A stretch of 64,000 nt of DNA from CAYOOP01 sp964405685 (GCA_964405685.1 CAYOOP010000002.1:62001-126000), one strand, 5' to 3'. Shown: positions 8,499-16,440, counted from the stretch's first letter. Numbers and translations are program-made. The notes: generated by a model not told the origin, from the letters alone.

Positions 8499-9365
8499 TT
8501 ATTCCGCTCCGCGTTTAGGTGGGGCGAGGAGGCCGCGCACGTCGTGCAAGACATCCATAGCCTCCGTGCGTGCCTTGGCTTTGGTTATAAAGCCGTGCAT
8601 TGCTTCTTGTGTTTCAATGGGCAGGGTTTCAATGGTATTGACTGATTCAGTCAGTTGATTGGCTTTGAGCTGGGCCCCTGCGCGCGAAAGCGTTGCTTCG
8701 ACCGAAGTGCCTTCTTGCGCGCCAACTTTGCGGATAATAATGAGGCCGCGTAGATTGCGTTTTAGGGTTTGCCCCAGGGTTTCATTTTCTGCCGGTGCGG
8801 AATGTTTGAGTGCCGAGGTAAGTTCGTCTTTGAAGAGTACATGCAGTTGTTCGGGCGTGGCGATGCCTTCATCCTGCGCGGCCATTAAGGGGTCTAGCGC
8901 ATGCAGCAGACCTAGGTTTTCTTGCGTGAGGGAGCGGAAACGTTGCAATGCATCCGCATACGGCGCGCCGCTTAAGAGAGCGGCTTTGAGTTCGTCATAC
9001 GCCTGCCAATAGGCGACGGTTTTCCATGCACCAGCCGCTTTATTATTCGCGTCTTCCTCGATCTCTGCCTGTTCTTTGAGGCGGGCTTCAAGGGAAGCGA
9101 GGCGCTCTTCCAAATTCTGCACATGATCGGTCGCTGCAACGGGTGGAGGAGAGGTGGGTTGTTCGGCAAGGGGAGGTTCTTGGGATAGAGTAGGTGGTGT
9201 GATGGCTTGCGGCTGCGGGAAGCTTTTCAGCGCATGGGGTGCCAAGAATAGATTCGCCAAACTAATCACGCCGAGTACGATAATCAAAATAATGAAAGCG
9301 CGTTTGATTTTGGCAATCGGGCTGGGGGCAGAGGGAGTTTCGGGGGTGGTTTCAGGTTCAGTCAT
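8499..9365 (-). CDS. Mitofilin/Mic60-like inner membrane protein
   Basis: Mitofilin-like proteins (COG4223 type) are the alphaproteobacterial relatives of mitochondrial Mic60 and shape the inner membrane. From the ATG at 9365 the product has 288 residues: a short cytoplasmic tail rich in Pro and Thr, one transmembrane helix (IIVLGVISLANLFLA region), a proline-rich linker, a coiled coil (HVQNLEERLASLEARLKEQ) and a helical C-terminal part with the LPIETQEAMHGFITKAKART pattern typical of the domain. A TTG at 9383, overlapping the hemD stop, would add six residues. The position between hemD and hemY is the conserved one for this family. It is short for the family. Confidence 0.82.
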   Translation of the reverse strand: MTEPETTPETPSAPSPIAKIKRAFIILIIVLGVISLANLFLAPHALKSFPQPQAITPPTLSQEPPLAEQPTSPPPVAATDHVQNLEERLASLEARLKEQAEIEEDANNKAAGAWKTVAYWQAYDELKAALLSGAPYADALQRFRSLTQENLGLLHALDPLMAAQDEGIATPEQLHVLFKDELTSALKHSAPAENETLGQTLKRNLRGLIIIRKVGAQEGTSVEATLSRAGAQLKANQLTESVNTIETLPIETQEAMHGFITKAKARTEAMDVLHDVRGLLAPPKRGAE

Positions 9366-9379
9366 GGGCAGCCAAAGTT

Positions 9380-10147
9380 TCAAGTGGAGACAATTACTTC
9401 TACCATAGATGCGGCGTTTTGCGAAGGGCTAATCACTACGTTTTTCCATGGGTGATTTTTAATAGGGGCGGCAATTGCTGCGCTCATGCAATAGGCGGTG
9501 AGGTCGGAATAGGGCTCCAGTTTATGGTGGTTGCACAAGGTGATGAAATGTTCTGCATGGCGCGTGGAAAAAAAAGCGACACCACTTAGTTGCCGCTCGC
9601 ACAAAGCACGCACGCATTCAGGCGATAGCTCGGGCATAAGGTGTGTGGTGTAAACGATGCGTTCTTCGATGGTGAAGTTAGGAAGCAATTTTGCCAAATC
9701 ATGGTGGATATGTGTGCCGCGCAGGTAGAGAAACGTCATTGCGAGGCTTTCAGGCCGAAGCAATCCAGAATCTTTCCTGGTCACAAGACTAGATTGCTTC
9801 GGAGGCAGAGCCTCCTCGCAATGACGACGAATATACGTCGCGAGCGCTTCCACGTTTTCACCCGCCATGTGTATATCCGTAAACCCAAGTGTATAGGCCA
9901 GTTTGGCGGAGGATTCGCCAACAACGAACAATGGAACATTGCGCGCGAGTGTTTGCGCGAGTGGGCTTAGCAAGGCATGGCGGCTGGTGACGACAATGGC
10001 GTCGAAGTGAGGAGGTAGGGATGCCGCTTTTTCATATTCAATGTGGGAGAGAGGTTCGATGATACCTTCGATATTTTGCGTAGAAAGCGCAGTTGCAAAC
10101 GCTTTCGCATCGGTTTCGGGGCGGGTGATGATGATTTTTTTAATCAC
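9380..10147 (-). CDS. hemD: Uroporphyrinogen-III synthase with a repeat insert
   Basis: HemD cyclises hydroxymethylbilane to uroporphyrinogen III. The start I prefer is the GTG at 10147, which gives the usual beginning MIKKIIITRPE and overlaps the acpS stop by 8 bp; an ATG at 10189 would add 14 residues. Family landmarks are IVVTSRHAL, LFVVGESSAKLAYTLGF, the link region VEALATYI, and AFFSTRHAEHF plus YCMSAAIAAPI in the second half. Between VEALATYI and FLYLRGTH, where the family has nothing, sits a 30-residue insert encoded by the palindrome at 9735-9825. The frame is intact. hemC is not in the window. Confidence 0.87.
   Translation of the reverse strand: MIKKIIITRPETDAKAFATALSTQNIEGIIEPLSHIEYEKAASLPPHFDAIVVTSRHALLSPLAQTLARNVPLFVVGESSAKLAYTLGFTDIHMAGENVEALATYIRRHCEEALPPKQSSLVTRKDSGLLRPESLAMTFLYLRGTHIHHDLAKLLPNFTIEERIVYTTHLMPELSPECVRALCERQLSGVAFFSTRHAEHFITLCNHHKLEPYSDLTAYCMSAAIAAPIKNHPWKNVVISPSQNAASMVEVIVST
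9735..9825. repeat. Family B palindromic element inside hemD
   Basis: It starts GTCATTGCGAGGCTTTCAGG and ends GCAGAGCCTCCTCGCAATGAC (terminal part), with an inner pair GAAGCAATCCAG / CTAGATTGCTTC. Read from the hemD strand it encodes an insert beginning RHCEEALPPKQSS and ending RPESLAMT. It lies between two secondary-structure elements of HemD and leaves the frame open. Confidence 0.92.
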
Positions 10148-10511
10148 GCGAAAATACGACGAAGGCGAGGGCGTAGGGGATTTCATCACTTAACGAAAGA
10201 TGCGCAGTGATGCCTTTCATATGCTTTTTTTCTTTGGCGGAAAGGGCGAAGCTGGGTTTGCCGAGTGTGTCATGAATGATGGCGATGTCTTTAAGTGCAA
10301 ACCCACCACGAAAGCCCGTCCCGCGCGCCTTAGCGTAGGCTTCTTTGGCGGCGAAGCGTTTGGCGATGGCGTTGATGGGTGTTTTATGAGCTTTGATTTC
10401 TTTGATTTCCGCGGCAGTGAAATTTTTAGTGAGAAAGCGTTCCTTGTGCCGCGCGTAGGCTTTTTCAATGCGGCGGATGTCGACGATGTCTGTGCCAATG
10501 CCAGTGATCAT
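10140..10511 (-). CDS. acpS: Holo-[acyl-carrier-protein] synthase
   Basis: AcpS moves the 4'-phosphopantetheine group from CoA to a serine of apo-ACP and is needed for fatty acid and lipid A synthesis. The 123-residue protein carries both family signatures: GIGTDIVDIRRIE at the N-terminus (metal-binding Asp) and RFAAKEAYAKARGTG in the middle (catalytic Glu). The length is standard. It follows pdxJ, as is usual in proteobacteria, but a 160-bp repeat lies between them. hemD starts inside its last codons. Confidence 0.96.
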   Translation of the reverse strand: MITGIGTDIVDIRRIEKAYARHKERFLTKNFTAAEIKEIKAHKTPINAIAKRFAAKEAYAKARGTGFRGGFALKDIAIIHDTLGKPSFALSAKEKKHMKGITAHLSLSDEIPYALAFVVFSRD

Positions 10512-10534
10512 ACCAATTTATCCTATGTAGTAAC

Positions 10535-10696
10535 TCTCCCCTCTCCCGCTTGCGGGAGAGGGCAACGAGACTTAGATTTTCTAAAAGAAAATCTGTAGTC
10601 GAGTGGGTGAGGGCAGTGTTCCCTCTCCAAGGTTTTGTAAGCTCAGCTAAAGCTTCACTAACAAAACCTGTCCTCTCCCGCAAGCGGGAGAGGAGA
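10535..10696. repeat. Family C palindromic repeat between acpS and pdxJ
   Basis: The outer arms are CTCTCCCGCTTGCGGGAGAG (10541-10560) and CTCTCCCGCAAGCGGGAGAG near the right end. Inside is an AT-rich hairpin AGATTTTC-taaaa-GAAAATCT and a second imperfect inverted repeat around GGTTTTGTAAGCTC. A 60-bp internal stretch (10556-10615) recurs at 12101-12160 with one mismatch. It sits between two co-directional genes and may attenuate readthrough. Confidence 0.9.
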
Positions 10697-10708
10697 TAGA
10701 GGGGGGTA

Positions 10709-11431
10709 TCATCTCGCCTCCAGCATCAAGCGTTTCATATGAGAAATGGTAGGGTCCAGCCCCGTAAATATCGCCTCGCCGATTAAAAAATGGCCGATGT
10801 TGATCTCTTCGATTTCAGGAATGGCGGCGATGGGTTGTACGTTTTCGAATGTTAATCCGTGGCCAGCGTGAACGTTAAGGCGTAAGCTCGCTGCATATTT
10901 CGCGGCTTGTTTAATGCGCTCTAATTCAATACCGTGGTTGCCGAATTGGTTGGCGTAGGTGCCGGTGTGGAGCTCGATGGCATCCGCGCCCACAGCGTGC
11001 GCGACATCCACTTGTTCGGTGGATGGTTCAATGAACAATGAAACGCCAATGACTGCTTGTTTGAGCTTAGTAATGGCGGGTTTTAAGCGGTCTTGCAACG
11101 CCACTACATTAAGGCCGCCTTCGGTGGTGAGTTCTTCGCGCTTTTCGGGAACAAAGCAGACATAAGCTGGCTTCTCGCGCAGGGCTATGCCAAGCATTTC
11201 ATCGGTGAGGGCCATTTCTAAATTTACGGGCATGCCGCTAAATTTAATAATCTGTGTTACATCTTCATCCCGAATATGGCGGCGGTCTTCACGCAGGTGG
11301 ATGGTGATGGAATCCGCATCCGAACGTGCTACCAGCTCCGCCGCGCGGAGTGGCGAGGGATTATTGCCGCCGCGCGCGTTGCGCAGCGTGGCGACGTGGT
11401 CGATGTTGATGCCTAAGCGGATGGCTTTCAT
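10709..11431 (-). CDS. pdxJ: Pyridoxine 5'-phosphate synthase
   Basis: PdxJ condenses 1-deoxy-xylulose 5-phosphate with 3-amino-2-oxopropyl phosphate to pyridoxine 5'-phosphate. The start at 11431 gives the family's beginning MKAIRLGINIDHVATLRNAR and an ATGA overlap with the nth stop. Landmarks are SITIHLREDRRHI, CFVPEKREELTTEGGL, VSLFIEPS, AIELHTGTYA, LNVHAGHGLTFENV and EINIGHFLIGEAI, covering the TIM barrel. The length (240 residues) is normal. nth and pdxJ form one unit, bracketed by the two family C repeats. Confidence 0.96.
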   Translation of the reverse strand: MKAIRLGINIDHVATLRNARGGNNPSPLRAAELVARSDADSITIHLREDRRHIRDEDVTQIIKFSGMPVNLEMALTDEMLGIALREKPAYVCFVPEKREELTTEGGLNVVALQDRLKPAITKLKQAVIGVSLFIEPSTEQVDVAHAVGADAIELHTGTYANQFGNHGIELERIKQAAKYAASLRLNVHAGHGLTFENVQPIAAIPEIEEINIGHFLIGEAIFTGLDPTISHMKRLMLEAR

Positions 11432-12063
11432 GCTTTCTTCAATTCCTTGTAATACTTGCATAGGTGAGAGACGATGCAGTCCTCGCACCTGGGTTTTAGC
11501 GCTTTGCAGATGTAGCGTCCATGTAAAATCAGCCAGTGGTGGGCGTGCTTTTTCCACTTCGTGGGAATGGCTTTTTCGAGCGCAGCCTCAGTTTTATCCG
11601 GATTTTTGGTGTTGCAAAGGCCCAAGCGGTTACTTACCCGGAAAACGTGGGTATCGACTGCAATGGTAGGCTCGCCCAGTGCGCAGTTGAGCCAGACATT
11701 GGCGGTTTTGCGGCCGACGCCGGGGAGTTTGATGAGTTCTTCCCGTGTCTGCGGAATCTTTCCGTCTTGGGCGAGCAGCGCCTTACTCATACCGATAATA
11801 TTTTTAGCTTTGGCGTTAAACAGGCCGATGGTGCTGATGTAGGTTTTGAGTTTGGCTTCGCCGAGTTTCAGCATTTTCTCCGGCGTATCGGCGATTTTAA
11901 ACAGGACAGGAGTGGCTTTGTTCACGCCCACATCGGTCGCCTGCGCAGATAAGATGATTGCAACCAGCAGCGTATACGGGTTAGTGTAGAGGAGTTCTGT
12001 TTTCGGCTCAGGGTTTGCCTTGGATAAAATGTTGAAGAGTGCGTTCACATCGGAGGGTTTCAT
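11428..12063 (-). CDS. nth: Endonuclease III (DNA glycosylase/AP lyase)
   Basis: Nth removes oxidised pyrimidines and cuts the abasic site. The start at 12063 (MKPSDVNALF) fits the family; an upstream in-frame codon would add residues encoded by repeat sequence. The protein shows the helix-hairpin-helix LPGVGRKTANVW with the catalytic Lys, the catalytic Asp in VDTHVFRVSNRL, and a C-terminal [4Fe-4S] motif with spacing C-x6-C-x2-C-x5-C (CKALKPRCEDCIVSHLC). The length is about 211 residues. Confidence 0.96.
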   Translation of the reverse strand: MKPSDVNALFNILSKANPEPKTELLYTNPYTLLVAIILSAQATDVGVNKATPVLFKIADTPEKMLKLGEAKLKTYISTIGLFNAKAKNIIGMSKALLAQDGKIPQTREELIKLPGVGRKTANVWLNCALGEPTIAVDTHVFRVSNRLGLCNTKNPDKTEAALEKAIPTKWKKHAHHWLILHGRYICKALKPRCEDCIVSHLCKYYKELKKA

Positions 12064-12082
12064 GCATTCACCTACTATATTT

Positions 12083-12250
12083 CCCCTCTCCCGCATGCGG
12101 GAGAGGGCAACGAGACTTAGATTTTCTAAAAGAAAATCTATAGTCGAGTGGGTGAGGGCAAGCTTATGGTTACCCCCTCACCCGGAATTTCTAAGACTTA
12201 CTTACAGTAAGCCTAAGAAATTCCTCCCTCTCCCCCACGGGGTAGAGGGG
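12083..12250. repeat. Family C palindromic repeat between nth and the creatininase-like gene
   Basis: It contains CTCTCCCGCATGCGGGAGAG, then the same 60-bp core as the copy at 10556-10615 (59 of 60 bases identical by eye), then an inverted repeat GGAATTTCTTAGGC-type and a closing CCCTCTCCCCCACGGGGTAGAGGGG. It lies between divergent genes and reaches to within about 50 bp of the first ATG of the creatininase-like gene, so it covers the place where that gene's promoter would be expected. Confidence 0.9.
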
Positions 12251-12301
12251 AAAACCTATATATCCAGATTTAAAAATATAAGCAAATGGCTCTTGCCTTT
12301 G

Positions 12302-13015
12302 ATGCTCGCGTTCCCGGCCTATGCTGGCGAAGGTGGCGTATGGCTCGAGGCGTTGACGTCACCGGAGGTGAAGGAGCGCATGGCCGAAGGCACAGACACT
12401 ATTATTATACCCACGGGGGGTACCGAGCAAAACGGCGAGCACTTAGCGCTAGGTAAGCACAATGCCATTGTTGCCAAAACGGCGGAGATGGCCGCGACCA
12501 TGCTGGGGAAAACATTGGTAGCGCCGGTGATTGCCTATGTGCCGGAAACACCGCATATGGCTTATGCAGGAACGATTTCAGTCAGCGATAAAACCTTTGA
12601 AGCCTTGCTGGAAGACGCTGCGCGGAGTTTTAAGCAGCATGGATTTAAATGGATTGTTTTCATGGGCGATTCCAGCGGCAATCAAAAACCGCAAACCAAT
12701 GTGGCAAAACGCCTAAGTAAAGAATGGGAAAGAGAAGATGTGCATGTTGTGAGTCTTGCTGATTACTATGCGAACAATGGTGAGGAGGCGTGGCTGAAAT
12801 CAAAGGCGATGGAGGTGAAAGAACCTGCGGCACATGCAGGGTTTTTGGACACCGCAGAGCTAAGTGCCACCAAGCCTGATTATGTCAGGGAGGAACTTAC
12901 TCCTTCAGAGCTTAAAACAGCGAATGCAAAAATTGGAAAGACGATGCTGATGCTGAAGGCACAGGCGGTGGTGGGGGAGATTAAGAGGTTGCGAGAACAA
13001 AAAGTTGCTAAATAA
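12302..13015 (+). CDS. Exported creatininase-family protein
   Basis: Creatininase-type enzymes are metal-dependent amidohydrolases. This one has PTGGTEQNGEHLALGKHN, a form of the PxGxxEQHGPHLPLxTD metal site in which a His ligand is Asn and the Asp is His, and FMGDSSGNQ in place of NGHGGN. I recall the same changes in an exported subfamily, so they are probably not decay. HAGFLDTAEL follows. The start is uncertain: the ATG at 12302 leaves only a short leader (MLAFPAYAG), the TTG at 12293 is a little better, and a full signal peptide (KNISKWLLPLMLAFPAYA) lies in frame upstream but begins at no standard codon. Repeat sequence ends just before. The substrate is unknown. Confidence 0.72.
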   Translation: MLAFPAYAGEGGVWLEALTSPEVKERMAEGTDTIIIPTGGTEQNGEHLALGKHNAIVAKTAEMAATMLGKTLVAPVIAYVPETPHMAYAGTISVSDKTFEALLEDAARSFKQHGFKWIVFMGDSSGNQKPQTNVAKRLSKEWEREDVHVVSLADYYANNGEEAWLKSKAMEVKEPAAHAGFLDTAELSATKPDYVREELTPSELKTANAKIGKTMLMLKAQAVVGEIKRLREQKVAK

Positions 13016-13017
13016 GG

Positions 13018-13665
13018 CTAGGATTCGTGACTGCGAGATGTTTGATGTTCCGGCGCAGTACCATCAAAATCTTCATCTAAGCAATCCCATTCGTTCATAA
13101 AATGTTCAAGATTTTGAATGTACTCTTTAAGTTCTGCTTTCGGTACATTTGCCTCTATGTCTGGGGTGCCGCGAATTAGCCTGCCATTTCTAGCGTCAAC
13201 AGCAAAGTCGCTTGGGTGCGGCTTGTTGCCAACATCAAATGTTTTTATAGTCGCATTCGGTGTTTGTGCAATGGCGATAACTAATTGCTCTAGACCTTCT
13301 TTCCAAAGACTAAAGTCTGCTGGATCTCGTTTATTAACTTGAGCACCTATGATATGAATCTCCAATTGCTCATCATCATTTTTCCGCACTTGCGCTACAA
13401 ATTTTTTGTATTCATGAACACTCAACATTACGTTATGACCAATTAGCAAATCTTTGGTTTTTTTGTTTCTGATGGCTATACCAGTGCAAGGGCCTAGGGC
13501 ACGAGTGCCGATAATCGGATACAAGCTTGTGGCGTTAGTTTTAGCCGTATTACACATTCGTACCAGCAACGCATTTCCCCCATTGGCTTTAGCTGTTTGA
13601 GGGGTGACATACTTTCCCTGCGGCAGGGCGTATGCGGTTTCAAATGCGTTTTTGTTTTTAGCCAT
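13018..13665 (-). CDS. Protein of unknown function, possibly distantly CheD-like
   Basis: This protein of 215 residues is not placed in a family with confidence. The ATG at 13665 gives MAKNKNAFETAYALPQGKY; an upstream extension would read through the 3' end of the tRNA and is unlikely. The centre has a small-residue motif (IIGTRALGPCTGIAIRN) with a cysteine, followed by LLIGHN, a pattern that faintly recalls the Gly-x-Cys-His layout of CheD-type deamidases; that is a guess. The C-terminus is acidic. The gene ends 2 bp from the end of the creatininase-like gene, tail to tail. Codon use is more AT-rich than in its neighbours. Confidence 0.6.
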   Translation of the reverse strand: MAKNKNAFETAYALPQGKYVTPQTAKANGGNALLVRMCNTAKTNATSLYPIIGTRALGPCTGIAIRNKKTKDLLIGHNVMLSVHEYKKFVAQVRKNDDEQLEIHIIGAQVNKRDPADFSLWKEGLEQLVIAIAQTPNATIKTFDVGNKPHPSDFAVDARNGRLIRGTPDIEANVPKAELKEYIQNLEHFMNEWDCLDEDFDGTAPEHQTSRSHES

Positions 13666-13728
13666 ATGGGAGCAGTGTAATACAAAACAGTAAAAAATCC
13701 TGTAATGTTTCGAGCGTAATAATAAATT

Positions 13729-13813
13729 TGGTGCGGGTGAGAGGACTCGAACCTCCACGGGTCTCCCCGTCAGAACCTAAATCTGGTGCGTCTACCAATT
13801 CCGCCACACCCGC
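13729..13813 (-). tRNA. tRNA-Leu(UAG)
   Basis: The minus strand reads GCGGGTGTGGCGGAATTGG at the 5' end and closes with CACCCGC followed by an encoded ACCA. The acceptor stem pairs fully. The anticodon loop is TTTAGGT, giving anticodon UAG (decodes CUA). A long variable arm (ACGGG-gaga-CCCGT) marks a class II tRNA, and the T arm has GGTTCGAGTCC. It resembles E. coli leuW in the D and anticodon arms. Confidence 0.95.
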
Positions 13814-13937
13814 ATTAACCATATGTTTTATATGGTTTTATATCTTTTCCCACTCTGCCTATGGTAAAAACAGAGGAAATGGACTATATTGATAGTCTCT
13901 AAAACCGCAAGCCTAGAAAACTCTGGAACCCCCATTT

Positions 13938-16355
13938 ATGTCAAATCCCCTGACCGATGCCATCACCCATGTTTTCCCTGTACTTCCGCTGCGTGACACC
14001 GTGGTGTTTCCCTCCATGGTCGTGCCGTTATTTGTAGGTCGTGAAAAATCGGTGCGGGCGCTCGAAGAAGTGGTGCGTAATGAAGGTAAGATTCTGCTGG
14101 TGACGCAAAAAATGGGCGGGGTGGACGATCCGAAAAAAGATGGCATGTACTGGATGGGTACAGTCGGCAATATTCTCCAGCTGTTGCGCTTGCCGGATGG
14201 TACCGTGAAAGTGCTGGTGGAAGGTGTGGCGCGCGCGCATATCCGCGATTATCTCGATACGCAGGATTTTTTCCAGGCAGTTGTGGAGATGGCGAAAGAA
14301 GAATCCGGCACGGGCGAAGAAATGCAGGCGTTGCACCGCGCAGTGCTGAACCAGTTTGAACAATATGTGAAGCTCAATAAAAAGATTCAGCCGGAAACGC
14401 TCGCCAATGTTGGTAAGATTCATCATACCGGCTTACTGGCCGACACCATTGCCGCACATTTGTCGGTCGATATTGCTGAGAAGCAAAAGATATTGGAATG
14501 CTTGAACGTGTCTGAGCGCATGGAGAAAATTTTCGCGCTGATGGAAAATGAAATCGGCGTGCTGAACACGGAGCGGCGTATTCGTTCGCGCGTCAAGCGG
14601 CAGATGGAAAAAATGCAGCGCGACTATTACTTGAATGAGCAGATGAAAGCGATTCAAAAAGAGCTGGGCGAGAATGAAGAAGGCAAGGACGAGGTCTCCG
14701 ATTTAGAGGGAAAAATTAAAAAGCTGCGGCTTTCCAAAGAGACCAAGGAAAAATGTTTTCAGGAGCTGAAAAAATTACGCAATATGAGCGCGATGTCGGC
14801 GGAAGCGTCGGTGATTCGCAATTATCTGGAGTGGATTTTATCGCTACCATGGAAGAGAAATACCCGCGTATCGGACGATATTCACAAGGCCCAGGCGATT
14901 TTGGACGATGACCATTTCGGGCTCGAGAAAGTCAAAGACCGTATTTTGGAGTATCTCGCCGTGCAGGGCCGCAACAAGGGGCTGAAGAGCCAGATTTTGT
15001 GCATCGTTGGCCCTCCGGGTGTAGGTAAAACCTCGCTGGCGCGCTCGATCGCGCGGGCGACGGGGCGTAACTATGTGCGGATTTCTTTAGGGGGCGTGCG
15101 TGACGAGGCGGAAATTCGTGGGCACCGCCGCACCTATATCGGCTCGATGCCTGGGAAATTGATTCAATCGATGAAAAAAGCGAAATCGTCGAACCCGCTA
15201 ATTCTGCTCGATGAGATTGATAAAATGGGTTCGGATTATCGTGGTGATCCGGCAGCGGCACTGCTTGAGGTGCTCGACCCCGAACAAAACCACACGTTTA
15301 ATGACCATTATTTGGAGGTGGATTACGACCTTTCGCAGGTGATGTTTATTGCGACCGCCAACACCACCAACATGCCGCGGCCGCTGCTTGACCGCATGGA
15401 GATGATTCGTATTCCCGGCTATACGGAAGACGAAAAACTCGGCATCGCCAAACGGCATTTGATTCCTAAACAACGCAAAGCGCATGCGCTGAAGGAAGAT
15501 GAGTGGACGGTGAGTGACGAGGCGCTGCGCGAAATCGTGCGGTATTATACGCGTGAATCCGGTGTGCGGAATCTGGAACGCGAACTGGCAGCGCTCGCGC
15601 GCAAGACAGTGAAAGAAATTGTCACCAAGCAGAATGTCAAACGCGTGGATGTGACGCCGGAGAATATCGGCACCTTCCTCGGTGTGAAGAAATACAACTT
15701 CGGTGAAATCGAATCCGAAGATATGCAAGGTACATGCACGGGCCTCGCGTGGACAGAAACGGGTGGTGATTTACTCGTGGTCGAAGCCGTGAAAATGCCG
15801 GGCAAAGGCAAGGTACAAATTACCGGCAAGCTTGGCGATGTGATGAAAGAATCGGTGGAAGCGGCCGTGAGCTTCGTGCGTTCACGCAGCCAACAGCTTG
15901 GCATTATCCCGACCACCTTCCAGGAACGCGACATTCACGTGCACGTGCCCGAGGGCGCGACGCCGAAGGATGGGCCGTCGGCGGGTATTGCGATCGTGAC
16001 GGCGGTAGTGTCAATGTTGACAGGCATTCCGGTGAAGCGCACCGTGGCGATGACGGGCGAAGTGACGCTGCGTGGTCGTGTGCTCGCAATTGGCGGCCTC
16101 AAAGAAAAACTGCTCGCGGCACTCCGAGGCGGCATCACCACCGTGCTCATTCCGCAGGAAAATATGAAAGACCTGGAAGACGTGCCGGACAATGTCAAAA
16201 ATGGCCTCACGATTATTCCCGTGTCGCACGTGGACGAGGTGCTGAAAATTGCACTCACGCGTTCGCCGGAAGCTGTGGAATGGACCGATCCAAAACTGAA
16301 AGATATGATGCTGCTCAAGCCGGAGTTTCCTGAGGGTAGTATTGTTGCCCACTAA
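13938..16355 (+). CDS. lon: ATP-dependent protease La (Lon)
   Basis: Lon degrades misfolded and regulatory proteins in the cytoplasm. The 805-residue protein has the N-terminal substrate domain (FPVLPLRDTVVFPSMVVPLF), a coiled-coil stretch, an AAA+ module with Walker A GPPGVGKTSLARSIA near residue 359 and Walker B LILLDEIDKMG, and the C-terminal Ser-Lys protease domain with PKDGPSAGIAI (Ser about 681) and AIGGLKEKLLAALRGG for the Lys. The length is standard. The usual clpX neighbour is absent: upstream is the tRNA, and downstream is a family B repeat at a convergent junction with pabB. Confidence 0.98.
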   Translation: MSNPLTDAITHVFPVLPLRDTVVFPSMVVPLFVGREKSVRALEEVVRNEGKILLVTQKMGGVDDPKKDGMYWMGTVGNILQLLRLPDGTVKVLVEGVARAHIRDYLDTQDFFQAVVEMAKEESGTGEEMQALHRAVLNQFEQYVKLNKKIQPETLANVGKIHHTGLLADTIAAHLSVDIAEKQKILECLNVSERMEKIFALMENEIGVLNTERRIRSRVKRQMEKMQRDYYLNEQMKAIQKELGENEEGKDEVSDLEGKIKKLRLSKETKEKCFQELKKLRNMSAMSAEASVIRNYLEWILSLPWKRNTRVSDDIHKAQAILDDDHFGLEKVKDRILEYLAVQGRNKGLKSQILCIVGPPGVGKTSLARSIARATGRNYVRISLGGVRDEAEIRGHRRTYIGSMPGKLIQSMKKAKSSNPLILLDEIDKMGSDYRGDPAAALLEVLDPEQNHTFNDHYLEVDYDLSQVMFIATANTTNMPRPLLDRMEMIRIPGYTEDEKLGIAKRHLIPKQRKAHALKEDEWTVSDEALREIVRYYTRESGVRNLERELAALARKTVKEIVTKQNVKRVDVTPENIGTFLGVKKYNFGEIESEDMQGTCTGLAWTETGGDLLVVEAVKMPGKGKVQITGKLGDVMKESVEAAVSFVRSRSQQLGIIPTTFQERDIHVHVPEGATPKDGPSAGIAIVTAVVSMLTGIPVKRTVAMTGEVTLRGRVLAIGGLKEKLLAALRGGITTVLIPQENMKDLEDVPDNVKNGLTIIPVSHVDEVLKIALTRSPEAVEWTDPKLKDMMLLKPEFPEGSIVAH

Positions 16356-16361
16356 AAAATT

Positions 16362-16439
16362 GTCATTGCGAGCGTAGCGAAGCAATCCAGCCTAACTTAC
16401 GACTGGATTGCTTCGGAGGCGTTGCCTCCTCGCAATGAC
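16362..16439. repeat. Family B palindromic element between lon and pabB
   Basis: It runs from GTCATTGCGAGCGTAGCGAA to a right end with GGCGTTGCCTCCTCGCAATGAC. The inner pair is GAAGCAATCCAG / CTGGATTGCTTC. It fills the convergent junction between the lon stop and the pabB stop and could end transcription from either side. Confidence 0.92.
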
Positions 16440-16440
16440 G

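Noticed and set aside
10709..12063. Composite transposon carrying nth-pdxJ
   Set aside because: The flanking family C repeats are short palindromes with no transposase, and both genes are ordinary core genes in a usual neighbourhood with acpS.
13666..13758. N-terminal extension of the unknown gene starting MEVRVLSPAP
   Set aside because: This stretch is the 3' end of tRNA-Leu read as protein; the ATG at 13665 is a better start.
13815..13937. Heat-shock promoter before lon
   Set aside because: I could not find a convincing pair of -35 and -10 boxes at proper spacing; only a small hairpin (ACCATAT-gttt-ATATGGT) is seen.
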